64,000 nt of DNA from Eubacteriales bacterium. GTDB taxonomy: Bacteria > Bacillota > Clostridia > Lachnospirales > Lachnospiraceae. The DNA lies in assembly GCA_030536855.1 (NCBI GenBank), contig JAUNPK010000007.1:18279-82278 (forward strand). Reading direction: 5' to 3'. Below the pieces are notes generated by a model, which worked only from the letters and a program-made list of their open reading frames with translations, did not search any database and was not told where the DNA came from. Positions 25,222-34,081 of the stretch are shown one piece after another. The stretch's first letter is position 1, and each line of letters begins with the position of its first letter. The position numbers and the translations under genes were made by a program.

Positions 25222-25330
25222 GCTGAGCATGTTGCCCCAAATAGGAATTTAAGGGAATTAGGGAATAAGGCAATAATGGGGTAAATCAATAAGGTTATGT
25301 GTGGCAGAGTGCCACGGATTGGAGTGTTTA

Positions 25331-25942
25331 GTGAAAATATACAGTGTTACAGATAAGGAATTTAACCAGTTTGGAAGGGTTGTTACAGGAATGGATATTT
25401 CTGAACTTTTAGAGGTAACAAATATTCTTCCTGTTCCGGAGGATGTTATTTATGTTCCATCAGACAGGAATTTGGAAAGTCTTGGTTTATTTAAGGATTT
25501 TTCCAAGTCCTTATATGGGGGTATGGATATTCAAATCGGTTATTGCAATGGACATAACAATAAATTAAATGCCCTGGAATATCACAGAAGCTCAGAGATT
25601 AATATAGCAGCTACAGATATGATTTTAATGCTTGGAAGAAGACAGGATATTGAGGAAGATTGGTCTTATGACACATCCAAAGTATTATGTTTTAAAATAC
25701 CCAAGGGAACTATAGTGGAGCTTTATGCCACCACATTACATTATGCTCCATGTGGAGTTGATGGTGATGGATTTAAGTGCATAGTTATTCTTCCAAAGGG
25801 AACTAACGTGGAGAATGTACATAGTAATATTATTCCGGAAGATAAACTTCTGGCAGCATCAAATAAATGGCTGATAGCCCATAAAGATGCCGGAATAGAA
25901 GGGGCTTTTGTAGGCTTAAAGGGTGAAAATATTAAAATTTAA
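25331..25942 (+). CDS. DUF4867 cupin-like protein of sugar operon
   Basis: A 203-residue cytoplasmic protein of the DUF4867 family. A central segment with EYHRSSEINIAATDMILMLG and the later GTIVELYATTLHYAPCG suggests a cupin-like beta-barrel with His/Glu metal ligands, as in sugar isomerases, lyases and epimerases. No reaction is established as far as I know. I use GTG 25331 (VKIYSVTDKEF) because GGAG at 25321-25324 is correctly spaced; the longer frame from GTG 25301 would begin inside a small hairpin. It is the first gene after the promoter/operator and precedes a fucose-isomerase-like gene, so an early step in the same sugar pathway is plausible. Confidence 0.75.
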   Translation: MKIYSVTDKEFNQFGRVVTGMDISELLEVTNILPVPEDVIYVPSDRNLESLGLFKDFSKSLYGGMDIQIGYCNGHNNKLNALEYHRSSEINIAATDMILMLGRRQDIEEDWSYDTSKVLCFKIPKGTIVELYATTLHYAPCGVDGDGFKCIVILPKGTNVENVHSNIIPEDKLLAASNKWLIAHKDAGIEGAFVGLKGENIKI

Positions 25943-26001
25943 TTACAATTTAATAAAATAAAAAATTTAAAGCGCGTAAGCGCAGAAAAAGGAGGCAGAA
26001 A

Positions 26002-27486
26002 ATGAATAATACACCTAAAATTAAGATTGGTATTGTAGCAGTGAGCAGGGATTGTTTTCCGGAGGATTTGTCTGTAACAAGAAGAAAAAATCTTGTGAAG
26101 GCTTATGAGGAGAAGTATGGTAAGGAAGATATATATGAATGTCCTGTATGTATAGTTGAAAGTGAAATACATATGCTGCAGGCTCTTGAAGATATAAAAA
26201 AGGCAGGATGTAATGCATTGTGTGTTTATCTTGGAAATTTCGGACCTGAAATTTCAGAGACAATGCTTGCCCAATATTTTGACGGACCTAAGATGTTTGT
26301 GGCTGCGGCGGAAGAAACTTCGTCAAATGGTGGACTTGTGGGCGGAAGAGGTGACGCGTATTGCGGAATGCTTAACGCCAGTTATAATCTTAAACTAAGA
26401 GGGGTTAATGCGTACATACCTGAATACCCTGTGGGTAATGCGGAAGAGTGCGCTGATATGATTCACGATTTTATTCCTGTGGCAAAAGCTGTGTATGGAC
26501 TTAAGAATCTTAAAATTATCAGTTTTGGTCCTCGTCCAACCAATTTTATGGCATGTAATGCACCAATTCAGCAACTTTACAACTTAGGAGTAGAGATAGA
26601 AGAAAATTCAGAACTTGACCTGTTTGAAAGCTACAATAATCATGCAGGGGATTCAAGAATCCCGGATGTGGTTAAAGATATGGAAAAGGAGTTGGGAGAG
26701 GGAAATAAGAAACCGGAAATCCTTTCAAAACTTGCCCAGTATGAATTAACTCTTTTAGACTGGGTGGAATCACATAAGGGTTCCCGTGAGTATGTTGCCA
26801 TTGCAGGAAAATGCTGGCCGGCATTTCAGACACAGTTTAGCTTTGTTCCGTGCTATGTGAATTCCCGCCTTACAACAAGGGGAATTCCTGTATCCTGCGA
26901 GGTGGATATATATGGTGCCTTAAGTGAATTTATAGGAACTGTTGTAAGTGATGACATTGTTACACTTCTTGATATTAATAATACAGTTCCTTCAGACATT
27001 TACAACGAAGATATTAAGGGCAAGTTCCCATACACCAACAAAGATATATTTATGGGATTCCATTGTGGAAATACTTCATCTTGCAAGCTTTCCTTCTGCG
27101 AAATGAAGAATCAGATGATTATGGCAAGATCGCTTCCTGAGGAGGTTACTAACGGAACTTTAGAGGGTGATATTATGCCTGGTGATATTACATTTTTCAG
27201 ACTTCAAAGTACTGCGGATAATAAGCTTAGGGCTTATATTGCCCAGGGAGAAGTGCTTCCTGTAAAAACCCGTTCATTTGGTTCCATTGGAATATTTGCC
27301 ATAAATCAAATGGGTAGATTTTACAGATATGTATTGATTGAGAAAAATTATCCTCATCATGGAGCGGTTGCTTTCGGACATTTTGGAAAGGTGCTCTTTG
27401 ATGTCTTTAAATACATGGGAGTTGAGGATATATCATATAACAGACCGGAAGGCGTGCTCTATGATAATGAAAATCCATTTGCCTAA
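26002..27486 (+). CDS. L-fucose/L-arabinose isomerase-family protein
   Basis: A 494-residue protein of the L-fucose isomerase-like superfamily, cytoplasmic aldose-ketose isomerases needing a divalent metal. The N-terminal Rossmann-like region (KIKIGIVAVSRDCFPEDLS) is followed by NALCVYLGNFGPEISETMLAQ and the conserved AAAEETSSNG. The C-terminal region includes DIFMGFHCGNTSSCKL and HHGAVAFGHFGK. It lacks the length (~590) of classical FucI, so it is a relative with uncertain substrate. The neighbouring xylulokinase and transaldolase suggest production of a ketopentose that is phosphorylated and enters the pentose-phosphate route. It has an AAAGGAGG site. Confidence 0.82.
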   Translation: MNNTPKIKIGIVAVSRDCFPEDLSVTRRKNLVKAYEEKYGKEDIYECPVCIVESEIHMLQALEDIKKAGCNALCVYLGNFGPEISETMLAQYFDGPKMFVAAAEETSSNGGLVGGRGDAYCGMLNASYNLKLRGVNAYIPEYPVGNAEECADMIHDFIPVAKAVYGLKNLKIISFGPRPTNFMACNAPIQQLYNLGVEIEENSELDLFESYNNHAGDSRIPDVVKDMEKELGEGNKKPEILSKLAQYELTLLDWVESHKGSREYVAIAGKCWPAFQTQFSFVPCYVNSRLTTRGIPVSCEVDIYGALSEFIGTVVSDDIVTLLDINNTVPSDIYNEDIKGKFPYTNKDIFMGFHCGNTSSCKLSFCEMKNQMIMARSLPEEVTNGTLEGDIMPGDITFFRLQSTADNKLRAYIAQGEVLPVKTRSFGSIGIFAINQMGRFYRYVLIEKNYPHHGAVAFGHFGKVLFDVFKYMGVEDISYNRPEGVLYDNENPFA

Positions 27487-27541
27487 ATCCGGTATTTTCG
27501 TGAAATTATAATTTCCCCACAGGGAAAGGAATGGAGGTTCT

Positions 27542-29017
27542 ATGTATTATATTGGAATTGATTTGGGAACATCATCCGTAAAGCTTATACTTATGGAGCC
27601 GGAGGGTACAATTGTAAATACTGTATCCATAGATTATGCAATCAGCTTTCCTAATCCGGGTTGGGCAGAACAAAATCCTCATGACTGGTATGATGCCTGC
27701 ATCTTAGGAATGAAAAAGCTTGTAGCAGATGTGGATAAGTCTAAAGTTGCCGGGATAAGTTTTGGAGGGCAGATGCATGGACTTGTTATTCTGGATAAGA
27801 ATGATGAGGTTATTCGTCCGGCAATTTTGTGGAATGATGGACGAACATCAAAGGAATGTGATTATCTCAACGAGGATATAGGGAAGAGAAAGCTTACAGA
27901 GTACACTGCTAATATTGCATTTGCAGGATTTACTGCCCCTAAGCTTTTATGGATAAGATCAAATGAACCGGATAATTTTAAGAGAATAAGTAAAATAATG
28001 CTCCCTAAGGATTATATTGCATACAGATTAACCGGAGTTCATTGTACAGATGTATCCGATGCATCGGGAATGCTGCTGTTTGATGTTAAGAACAGAAAGT
28101 GGTCCGGGGAGATGCTTAAAATCTGTGATATAGATGAGAGCATGATGGCACAGGTATATGAAAGTTATGAGAAGGTTGGAACACTCAAACCGGAAATTGC
28201 CGGGGAACTGGGACTTTCTCATAATGTTATTGTGGCGGCAGGCGCCGGGGATAATGCTGCCGCAGCTATAGGTACGGGAACCGTGGGAGAAGGAAAATGT
28301 AATATTTCACTGGGAACCAGCGGTACCATATTTATTTCCAATGATAAGTTTGGAGTTGACGATAATAATGCATTACACTCATTTGCCCATGCCGATGGAC
28401 ATTATCATCTCATGGGATGTATGCTGAGTGCGGCTTCCTGCAACGGATGGTGGATGGATAAAATAATCGGTACGAAAGAGTATAAAAAAGAACAGGAAGA
28501 GATAACATTAGATATGCTTGGAAATAATCAGGTGTATTACCTCCCATATCTCATGGGAGAAAGGTCGCCTCATAACGATCCCTTTGCAAGGGCAACATTT
28601 ACAGGTATGACCATGGAAACCACCAGAACAGATATGACGCAGGCTGTACTTGAAGGTGTTGCATTTGCAATGAGGGATTCTTTTGAGGTTGCCAAATCCC
28701 TTGATATAAATATATCTGAGACAATGATGTGCGGAGGTGGCGCCAAGAGCAGATTATGGTGTAATATTATGGCAAATGTGCTTGGAGTTACGGTATCTCT
28801 TCCAAAATCTGAAGAAGGTCCGTCAATGGGAGCTGCAATGCTTGCAATGGTAGCCAATAAGGAGTACCCTGATGTTGAGACGGCAGCAGCCTCTATTGTA
28901 AGAGTTGTGGAGACTATAAAGCCAAGAAAAGATATTGTTGAAAGATACGATGAACAATATAAGAAATTCAAAGCAATTTATCCAGCTTTGAAGCCGGTAT
29001 TTTCAACAATAAAATAA
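27542..29017 (+). CDS. xylB: Xylulokinase (FGGY family)
   Basis: FGGY-family carbohydrate kinase of 491 residues, phosphorylating D-xylulose or a related ketopentose to the 5-phosphate. Motifs are the N-terminal phosphate loop YYIGIDLGTSSVKLILM, GISFGGQMHGLV with the XylB-type catalytic region, PAILWNDGRTSKEC, the glycine-rich AGAGDNAAAAIGTGTVGEG, and the C-terminal ATP-binding MMCGGGAKSRLWCNIMANVL. The GQMHGLV signature separates xylulokinases from most glycerol and gluconate kinases. It lies between the isomerase-like gene and a transaldolase, with only 55-62 bp gaps, so the set is probably one operon. The substrate in this pathway could be another ketopentose. Confidence 0.93.
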   Translation: MYYIGIDLGTSSVKLILMEPEGTIVNTVSIDYAISFPNPGWAEQNPHDWYDACILGMKKLVADVDKSKVAGISFGGQMHGLVILDKNDEVIRPAILWNDGRTSKECDYLNEDIGKRKLTEYTANIAFAGFTAPKLLWIRSNEPDNFKRISKIMLPKDYIAYRLTGVHCTDVSDASGMLLFDVKNRKWSGEMLKICDIDESMMAQVYESYEKVGTLKPEIAGELGLSHNVIVAAGAGDNAAAAIGTGTVGEGKCNISLGTSGTIFISNDKFGVDDNNALHSFAHADGHYHLMGCMLSAASCNGWWMDKIIGTKEYKKEQEEITLDMLGNNQVYYLPYLMGERSPHNDPFARATFTGMTMETTRTDMTQAVLEGVAFAMRDSFEVAKSLDINISETMMCGGGAKSRLWCNIMANVLGVTVSLPKSEEGPSMGAAMLAMVANKEYPDVETAAASIVRVVETIKPRKDIVERYDEQYKKFKAIYPALKPVFSTIK

Positions 29018-29079
29018 TCCGGTGCATACTATAACATTTTTAGTGAAACCGGTAATTATAATAAAAACAGGAGGTAGTT

Positions 29080-29733
29080 ATGAAATTTTTTATTGACACA
29101 GCCAATGTGGAGGAAATCAAGAAAGCCAATGATATGGGGGTTATATGCGGTGTAACAACCAATCCTTCATTAATTGCAAAGGAAGGAAGAGATTTCAAAC
29201 AGGTAATAAAGGAAATTACCGATATTGTTGACGGACCTATTTCAGGTGAGGTTAAGGCTACAACAGTGGATGCTGAAGGTATGATAAAAGAGGGAAGAGA
29301 AATAGCAGCCATACATCCTAATATGGTTGTAAAGATTCCAATGACAGTTGAGGGATTAAAGGCAACAAAAGTTCTTTCGTCAGAGGGAATCAAGTGTAAT
29401 GTTACTCTTATTTTCTCAGCAAATCAGGCATTGCTTGCTGCGAGAGCAGGAGCTGCTTACGTATCTCCATTCCTTGGAAGACTTGATGATATTTCTCAGC
29501 CGGGAATTTCTCTTATTGAAGATATAGTTGGCATTTTCTCTAATTATGATATTCAGACAGAGATTATCTGTGCCAGTGTGAGAAATCCAATACATGTTAC
29601 GGATTGTGCTCTCGCAGGGGCTGATATTGCAACGGTACCATATAAGGTTATTGAACAAATGGTGCATCATCCGCTTACAGATGCAGGAATAGAGAAATTC
29701 AAGAAGGATTACATAGCTGTATTTGGTGAATAA
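29080..29733 (+). CDS. Transaldolase / fructose-6-phosphate aldolase family
   Basis: A 217-residue small-form transaldolase (TalC/FSA type), a (beta/alpha)8 aldolase. It begins [16 protein letters not shown] and has [15 protein letters not shown], the Schiff-base lysine in [15 protein letters not shown], and [18 protein letters not shown]. Downstream, [27 protein letters not shown] is present. Whether the enzyme acts as a transaldolase in the pentose-phosphate pathway or as an F6P aldolase depends on few residues and cannot be settled here. The operon (isomerase, xylulokinase, transaldolase) supports pentose use. ATG 29080 follows AGGAGG. Confidence 0.9.
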   Translation: MKFFIDTANVEEIKKANDMGVICGVTTNPSLIAKEGRDFKQVIKEITDIVDGPISGEVKATTVDAEGMIKEGREIAAIHPNMVVKIPMTVEGLKATKVLSSEGIKCNVTLIFSANQALLAARAGAAYVSPFLGRLDDISQPGISLIEDIVGIFSNYDIQTEIICASVRNPIHVTDCALAGADIATVPYKVIEQMVHHPLTDAGIEKFKKDYIAVFGE

Positions 29734-29785
29734 ATAAACTGTGGAACTGTGCCGTAGAAAGATTAGATTTGTGAATGGGTGTATT

Positions 29786-30940
29786 ATGGATTACGAGAAT
29801 TTAACTGCTTCAGATGTGAGAAGTATTAATAAAAACAGAATATTCAGGGCCATTCATGGATGCGATGGAATTTCCAGACAGGAAATTACAGAGAAACTCA
29901 AACTTTCACTGCCTACAATTAATCAAAATCTTAAGCTTCTGCTGGAGGAAGAACTTATAGCCTTTGAAGGTAATTATAATTCCACCGGCGGAAGAAGAGC
30001 ACAGGTTATCAGGGTTAATGGTACTTCAAGAGTGGCTGTGGGTGTTAATATACTTGCTGATTGTGTCAGGGTGTATATTGTTAATCTCAACGGCTCTATC
30101 ATTGGAATGAGCAGGGTTGATATGCCTTTTAATGATGATAATACCTATTATGAAAAAATTTCGGAAATCATTAACACGCTTCTGAAAGAAAACAATATTA
30201 ATAAAGACACAGTTCTTGGTGTAGGTATTACCGTTCCCGGGGTATTTAATGAAGATAATACAACCATTATCATGGCACCCCAATTAAGAATAAAGAATTA
30301 TGATATTAATAAACTTGTGTGTCATATTCCCTACAAGGTTATGGTAATTAATGATGCCAGGGCAAATGCATTTGCAGATTACTGGTATGAAAAAATGAAG
30401 TCATCTAATGTCCCATCAGGAAATTGTGAAAACGGAAAGCAGTATCTTATGCTTAGCGAGGGTGTGGGTGGTGCCTACATTAATTCAGAAGGAATTATGT
30501 CGGGAGCTCATAACCGGCGTGGAGAGTTCGGGCATATGACATTACATCCTGGTGGACGAAAATGTATGTGCGGAAAATGTGGCTGTTTTGAAACCTACGT
30601 TTCATCCCGTTGTTTGTCTTTAGATTTAGGGATTTCTCTGGAGGAGTTCTTTAATGAGATGGAGCATAACAAAGAATACGGTGAAGTGTTTGAAGCATAT
30701 CTTAAAGACTTGACTACAGGCATTAATAATATGTATATTATGTTTGACGGAGATGTTGTGGTTGGGGGAGAAATGGCAAAATATCTTCATAAGTATGAAG
30801 AACAAATTCGCACCATGTTAATTGAGAAGTATCCCTTTGATACGGATGGTTCTTATTTTTCAATATCACAATGCTCTTCCGGTGAGGCCGATTGTGGAGC
30901 AGCCTTGATGTTCCTGGCTGATTTTATTAAAAATATTTAG
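29786..30940 (+). CDS. ROK-family transcriptional regulator
   Basis: A 384-residue ROK protein with an N-terminal winged helix (~1-75; ISRQEITEKLKLSLPTINQNLKLLLEEELI) and a sugar-kinase-like domain. The zinc site CMCGKCGCFE follows GEFGHMTLHPGG, and an ATP-site-like LGVGITVPGVFNEDN is present. Such proteins usually repress sugar operons and respond to the sugar. It is located right after the transaldolase, making it the likely regulator of this operon and a candidate binder of the palindrome at 25195-25221. The start is uncertain: ATG 29786 is preferred over GTG 29741 and GTG 29771, since no strong ribosome-binding site is present before any of them. Confidence 0.88.
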   Translation: MDYENLTASDVRSINKNRIFRAIHGCDGISRQEITEKLKLSLPTINQNLKLLLEEELIAFEGNYNSTGGRRAQVIRVNGTSRVAVGVNILADCVRVYIVNLNGSIIGMSRVDMPFNDDNTYYEKISEIINTLLKENNINKDTVLGVGITVPGVFNEDNTTIIMAPQLRIKNYDINKLVCHIPYKVMVINDARANAFADYWYEKMKSSNVPSGNCENGKQYLMLSEGVGGAYINSEGIMSGAHNRRGEFGHMTLHPGGRKCMCGKCGCFETYVSSRCLSLDLGISLEEFFNEMEHNKEYGEVFEAYLKDLTTGINNMYIMFDGDVVVGGEMAKYLHKYEEQIRTMLIEKYPFDTDGSYFSISQCSSGEADCGAALMFLADFIKNI

Positions 30941-30950
30941 CGGGGACATT

Positions 30951-32756
30951 ATGAGGGATTTTATAATAAAAGTTAAAAATATAATTACACTTGAACACTG
31001 CGTCATAAGATTTATTATGGCGTGGTGTTTTGTTAGTTTATGTCAGACAATATTAATTGACAGTAAAAAAGTATATGTTAGTGACCTCAATTATTTAAGA
31101 TATACAAACTTTCCTTTTATGATGGTGGTTGTGTTGGTTCTGGCAATGGCTCTTTATGCTATTTTTTATGTCTTTGGGAAGTTGTGTCCTAAGGGTATTA
31201 TGTGGACAGAGCGGTTGATGTTGTTGATTGTAACCTTAATATACAGCCTGGTGTGTGCAAGTCAGGTGGACAATGTATTTTTTATTTGTGGAATGATAGC
31301 TTTGATGACATTTTCCGTGACATATTGTTTTAAAGATACCGATACTTCAACTATATCTATTCCCCATAAATTATATATAGGCATTATGATTGTATCTGCA
31401 ATTATTTTTACCGTAGTAATAGGAACTTATATGGTGGTAAGGTATCTTTCATATTCTAGTCCGAACTTTGATATGGGCCTTTTCTCTCAGATGTTTCATT
31501 ATATGAGAACTACCGGCACAATGAATACCACCAGCGAACGGGATCATCTTATGTCACATATGTGTGTACACATTGCTCCTGATTTTTATTTGTTGTTGCC
31601 ATTTTATGCAATATATCCTTCTCCGGCAACGCTGGAACTTATGCAGGTGGTTGTACTGGTTTTAGCAGTTATACCTTTAAGTTTTCTTTGCAGGGAAAAG
31701 AAACTGTCCCGGTTTGAAACGGTGCTTATTGTAGTTAGTTATCTGTTATATCCGGTGACAAGCGGAGGATGTTTTTATGATATACATGAAAATATGTTTT
31801 ATCCGCTGTTTATATTTACATTCCTGCTGTTTATGGAGAAGAATAACAATGTGGGAATGATAATATCCACGCTTCTGGTGTGGGGCGTTAAAGAAGATTC
31901 CGGGGTATTTATGGCATTTATAGCCCTGTATATGATATTTGGAAAGAAAATGTACAAAAAAGGAACGGCAGTGCTGGTTTCATCTTTGGTATATTTCTTT
32001 GTGGCTTGCAAGCTGATAGAAATTAATGGTGCCGGGGTTGTTTCCTACAGATTTAACAATATGATTCTTGAAGGGGACGGAAATTTTTTAAGCATTATAA
32101 AGACAGTATTTTCAAACCCTGCTTATGTAATGACTCAGATATTTCAGGAAAGCAAGATAAAGTATATTGTACAGACCATGGGACCCTTGTTGTTTATGCC
32201 ACTGTTTTCAAAGAAATGGCAAAGATTTATATTGTTGGGACCATATATACTTTTTAATCTGGTTTCCTCTGATGTGTATTTTTCCAACATATTTTTTCAG
32301 TACTCCTTCGGACCAGGAGCAATACTGTTGTATATGACAATACTTAATGTTTCGGATATGAATGTGAAGACAAGAAGTGCAGTGTTTCCTATGATTTTAG
32401 TATCCTGCTCACTATTTTTTACTTCTCTTATTTTTGTGAGAGTGGAGGGAATGTGCGGATATTTTAATAAGGAAAATCGGGAGACTTATGCTGTCCTTAA
32501 TGAAGGATTGAGTAAGATTCCTGATGACGCCAGCGTTATTGCAACAACATTTTTATGCCCTAAGTTGTCAAAAAGAGAGTATTTGTACGAGTTGTATTAC
32601 ACAGACAAACAGGCTGAATATGTGGCGCTGGATTTAAGATTCTCCACCACGGAATATAACCCGGAAACATATCTTGAGGATGACAGATATGAAACAGTAT
32701 ATTATGTTGAGGATAAGATAGGAGTGTTTAGGGATAAATACTACACGGGGGAGTGA
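30951..32756 (+). CDS. DUF2079 membrane protein
   Basis: A 601-residue polytopic membrane protein with at least ten hydrophobic helices and a soluble C-terminal domain of ~110 residues. It carries the DUF2079 pattern: NFDMGLFSQMFHYMRTTG, then MSHMCVHIAPDFYLLLPFYAIYPSP, CFYDIHENMFYPLFIFTFLLF, and WGVKEDSGVFMAFIAL. The conserved Asp, His and Glu at these sites resemble the GT-C glycosyltransferase fold, so a lipid-linked sugar transferase is possible, but the family has no proven reaction. ATG 30951 lies 10 bp after the ROK stop with CGGGGA as ribosome-binding site, so it may be co-transcribed with the regulator. A relation to the sugar operon is not evident. Confidence 0.82.
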   Translation: MRDFIIKVKNIITLEHCVIRFIMAWCFVSLCQTILIDSKKVYVSDLNYLRYTNFPFMMVVVLVLAMALYAIFYVFGKLCPKGIMWTERLMLLIVTLIYSLVCASQVDNVFFICGMIALMTFSVTYCFKDTDTSTISIPHKLYIGIMIVSAIIFTVVIGTYMVVRYLSYSSPNFDMGLFSQMFHYMRTTGTMNTTSERDHLMSHMCVHIAPDFYLLLPFYAIYPSPATLELMQVVVLVLAVIPLSFLCREKKLSRFETVLIVVSYLLYPVTSGGCFYDIHENMFYPLFIFTFLLFMEKNNNVGMIISTLLVWGVKEDSGVFMAFIALYMIFGKKMYKKGTAVLVSSLVYFFVACKLIEINGAGVVSYRFNNMILEGDGNFLSIIKTVFSNPAYVMTQIFQESKIKYIVQTMGPLLFMPLFSKKWQRFILLGPYILFNLVSSDVYFSNIFFQYSFGPGAILLYMTILNVSDMNVKTRSAVFPMILVSCSLFFTSLIFVRVEGMCGYFNKENRETYAVLNEGLSKIPDDASVIATTFLCPKLSKREYLYELYYTDKQAEYVALDLRFSTTEYNPETYLEDDRYETVYYVEDKIGVFRDKYYTGE

Positions 32757-32766
32757 TTATGTTATA

Positions 32767-32794
32767 TTGATAAAATGTGTAGATTTGATATAAT
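32767..32794 (+). promoter_or_regulatory. Predicted sigma-A promoter of the aminotransferase gene
   Basis: TTGATA at 32767-32772, a 16-nt spacer and TATAAT at 32789-32794, about 46 bp before the start codon. Confidence 0.55.
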
Positions 32795-32839
32795 AATTTC
32801 TATTAAAGCCACGATATGTGACGGATTGGAGATAGTGAA

Positions 32840-34027
32840 ATGATAGCAGATTCAATGGTAGGACTTGTAAAGAACAGCTCAGTTATAAGAGAGATGTTTG
32901 AAGAAGGAAACAGACTGGCAAAGATTTATGGTGCAGAAAATGTATATGATTTTTCTCTTGGAAATCCTAATGTTCCGGCGCCTGAAGAAGTAAATAAAGC
33001 AATTAAAGAGATTGTTGATACAGAGGATTCAGTTCTTCTTCATGGTTATATGAGCAATTCGGGTTATGAGGATGTAAGAAATGCCATTGCCCGGTCTCTG
33101 AATAAAAGATTCGACACACATTTTAATGAATCTAATATAGTTATGACTGTTGGGGCAGCAGGGGGATTAAATACTATATTTAAGACAATATTAAACCCTT
33201 CCGATGAGGTTATCACCTTTGCGCCTTTCTTTGGAGAATATAGAAATTATGTATCCAATTATAACGGAAAGCTTGTGGTAGTATCTCCGGATGTGACAAG
33301 TTTCAGACCTAAATTTGATGAATTTGAAGCTAAAATTAACAAAAAAACCAGGGCAGTTATTATCAATAATCCTAATAATCCTACCGGTGTGGTTTATTCA
33401 GAAGATACAATTAAGAAGATTGCAGATATAATGGAAAAGAAGCAGAAAGAACTGGGAACGGAAATATTTCTTATTTCTGATGAGCCTTATAGGGAACTGG
33501 TATATGACGGTGTGTCAGTGCCGTACCTCACCAAGTATTATGACAATACAATAGTAGGTTATTCATACAGCAAATCTTTGTCTCTTCCGGGAGAGAGAAT
33601 AGGTTATCTTGTAATTCCTGATGAGATTTCGGATGCGGAGGATATGAAAGTGGCAGCTTCTGTTGCTACGAGAATACTGGGATTCGTTAATGCACCGTCC
33701 CTTCAGCAGAAGGTGGTGGCTAAATGCCTTGATGCCAAGGTTAATGTTGAGGCTTATGATAAGAACAGAAAAGCGTTATATGAAGGTCTTACAAAGCTTG
33801 GATTTGAATGTGTAAAACCGGAAGGCGCATTCTATCTGTGGATGAAGTCACCAGTTGAAAATGATACAGAATTTTGTAATGCAGCTAAGAAGCATAATAT
33901 TCTTATGGTTCCGGGTTCATCCTTCGGAGGACCGGGATATGTGAGACTGGCATATTGTGTATCTTATGAGACAATTGTTAATTCTCTTCCACATTTTGCT
34001 GAACTTGCAAAAGAGATGGGACTTTAA
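32840..34027 (+). CDS. Pyridoxal-phosphate aminotransferase, class I/II (AspC-like)
   Basis: A 395-residue fold-type I PLP enzyme of the aspartate-aminotransferase superfamily. Visible are SLGNPNVPAPEEV, the substrate/PLP region TVGAAGGLNTIFKTIL, NNPNNPTGVVYSEDTI with the conserved Asn, ISDEPYRELVYDG with the PLP Asp and Tyr, and the Schiff-base lysine in SYSKSLSLPGERIGYL; FVNAPSLQQK follows. Aspartate, alanine or aromatic amino-acid transamination are all possible. It precedes hisC by 54 bp with an independent AGGAGG site, so the two may be co-expressed in amino-acid synthesis. I cannot assign a more specific substrate. Confidence 0.9.
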   Translation: MIADSMVGLVKNSSVIREMFEEGNRLAKIYGAENVYDFSLGNPNVPAPEEVNKAIKEIVDTEDSVLLHGYMSNSGYEDVRNAIARSLNKRFDTHFNESNIVMTVGAAGGLNTIFKTILNPSDEVITFAPFFGEYRNYVSNYNGKLVVVSPDVTSFRPKFDEFEAKINKKTRAVIINNPNNPTGVVYSEDTIKKIADIMEKKQKELGTEIFLISDEPYRELVYDGVSVPYLTKYYDNTIVGYSYSKSLSLPGERIGYLVIPDEISDAEDMKVAASVATRILGFVNAPSLQQKVVAKCLDAKVNVEAYDKNRKALYEGLTKLGFECVKPEGAFYLWMKSPVENDTEFCNAAKKHNILMVPGSSFGGPGYVRLAYCVSYETIVNSLPHFAELAKEMGL

Positions 34028-34081
34028 TCAAATAATTATTCTTAAAGGGTTATATTAACTTTCAACAAGGAGGAAACTAAA

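Noticed and set aside
25021-25230. 69-residue minus-strand ORF after the metal-transporter gene
   Set aside because: It overlaps the large inverted repeat and promoter of the sugar operon and has no protein-like features.
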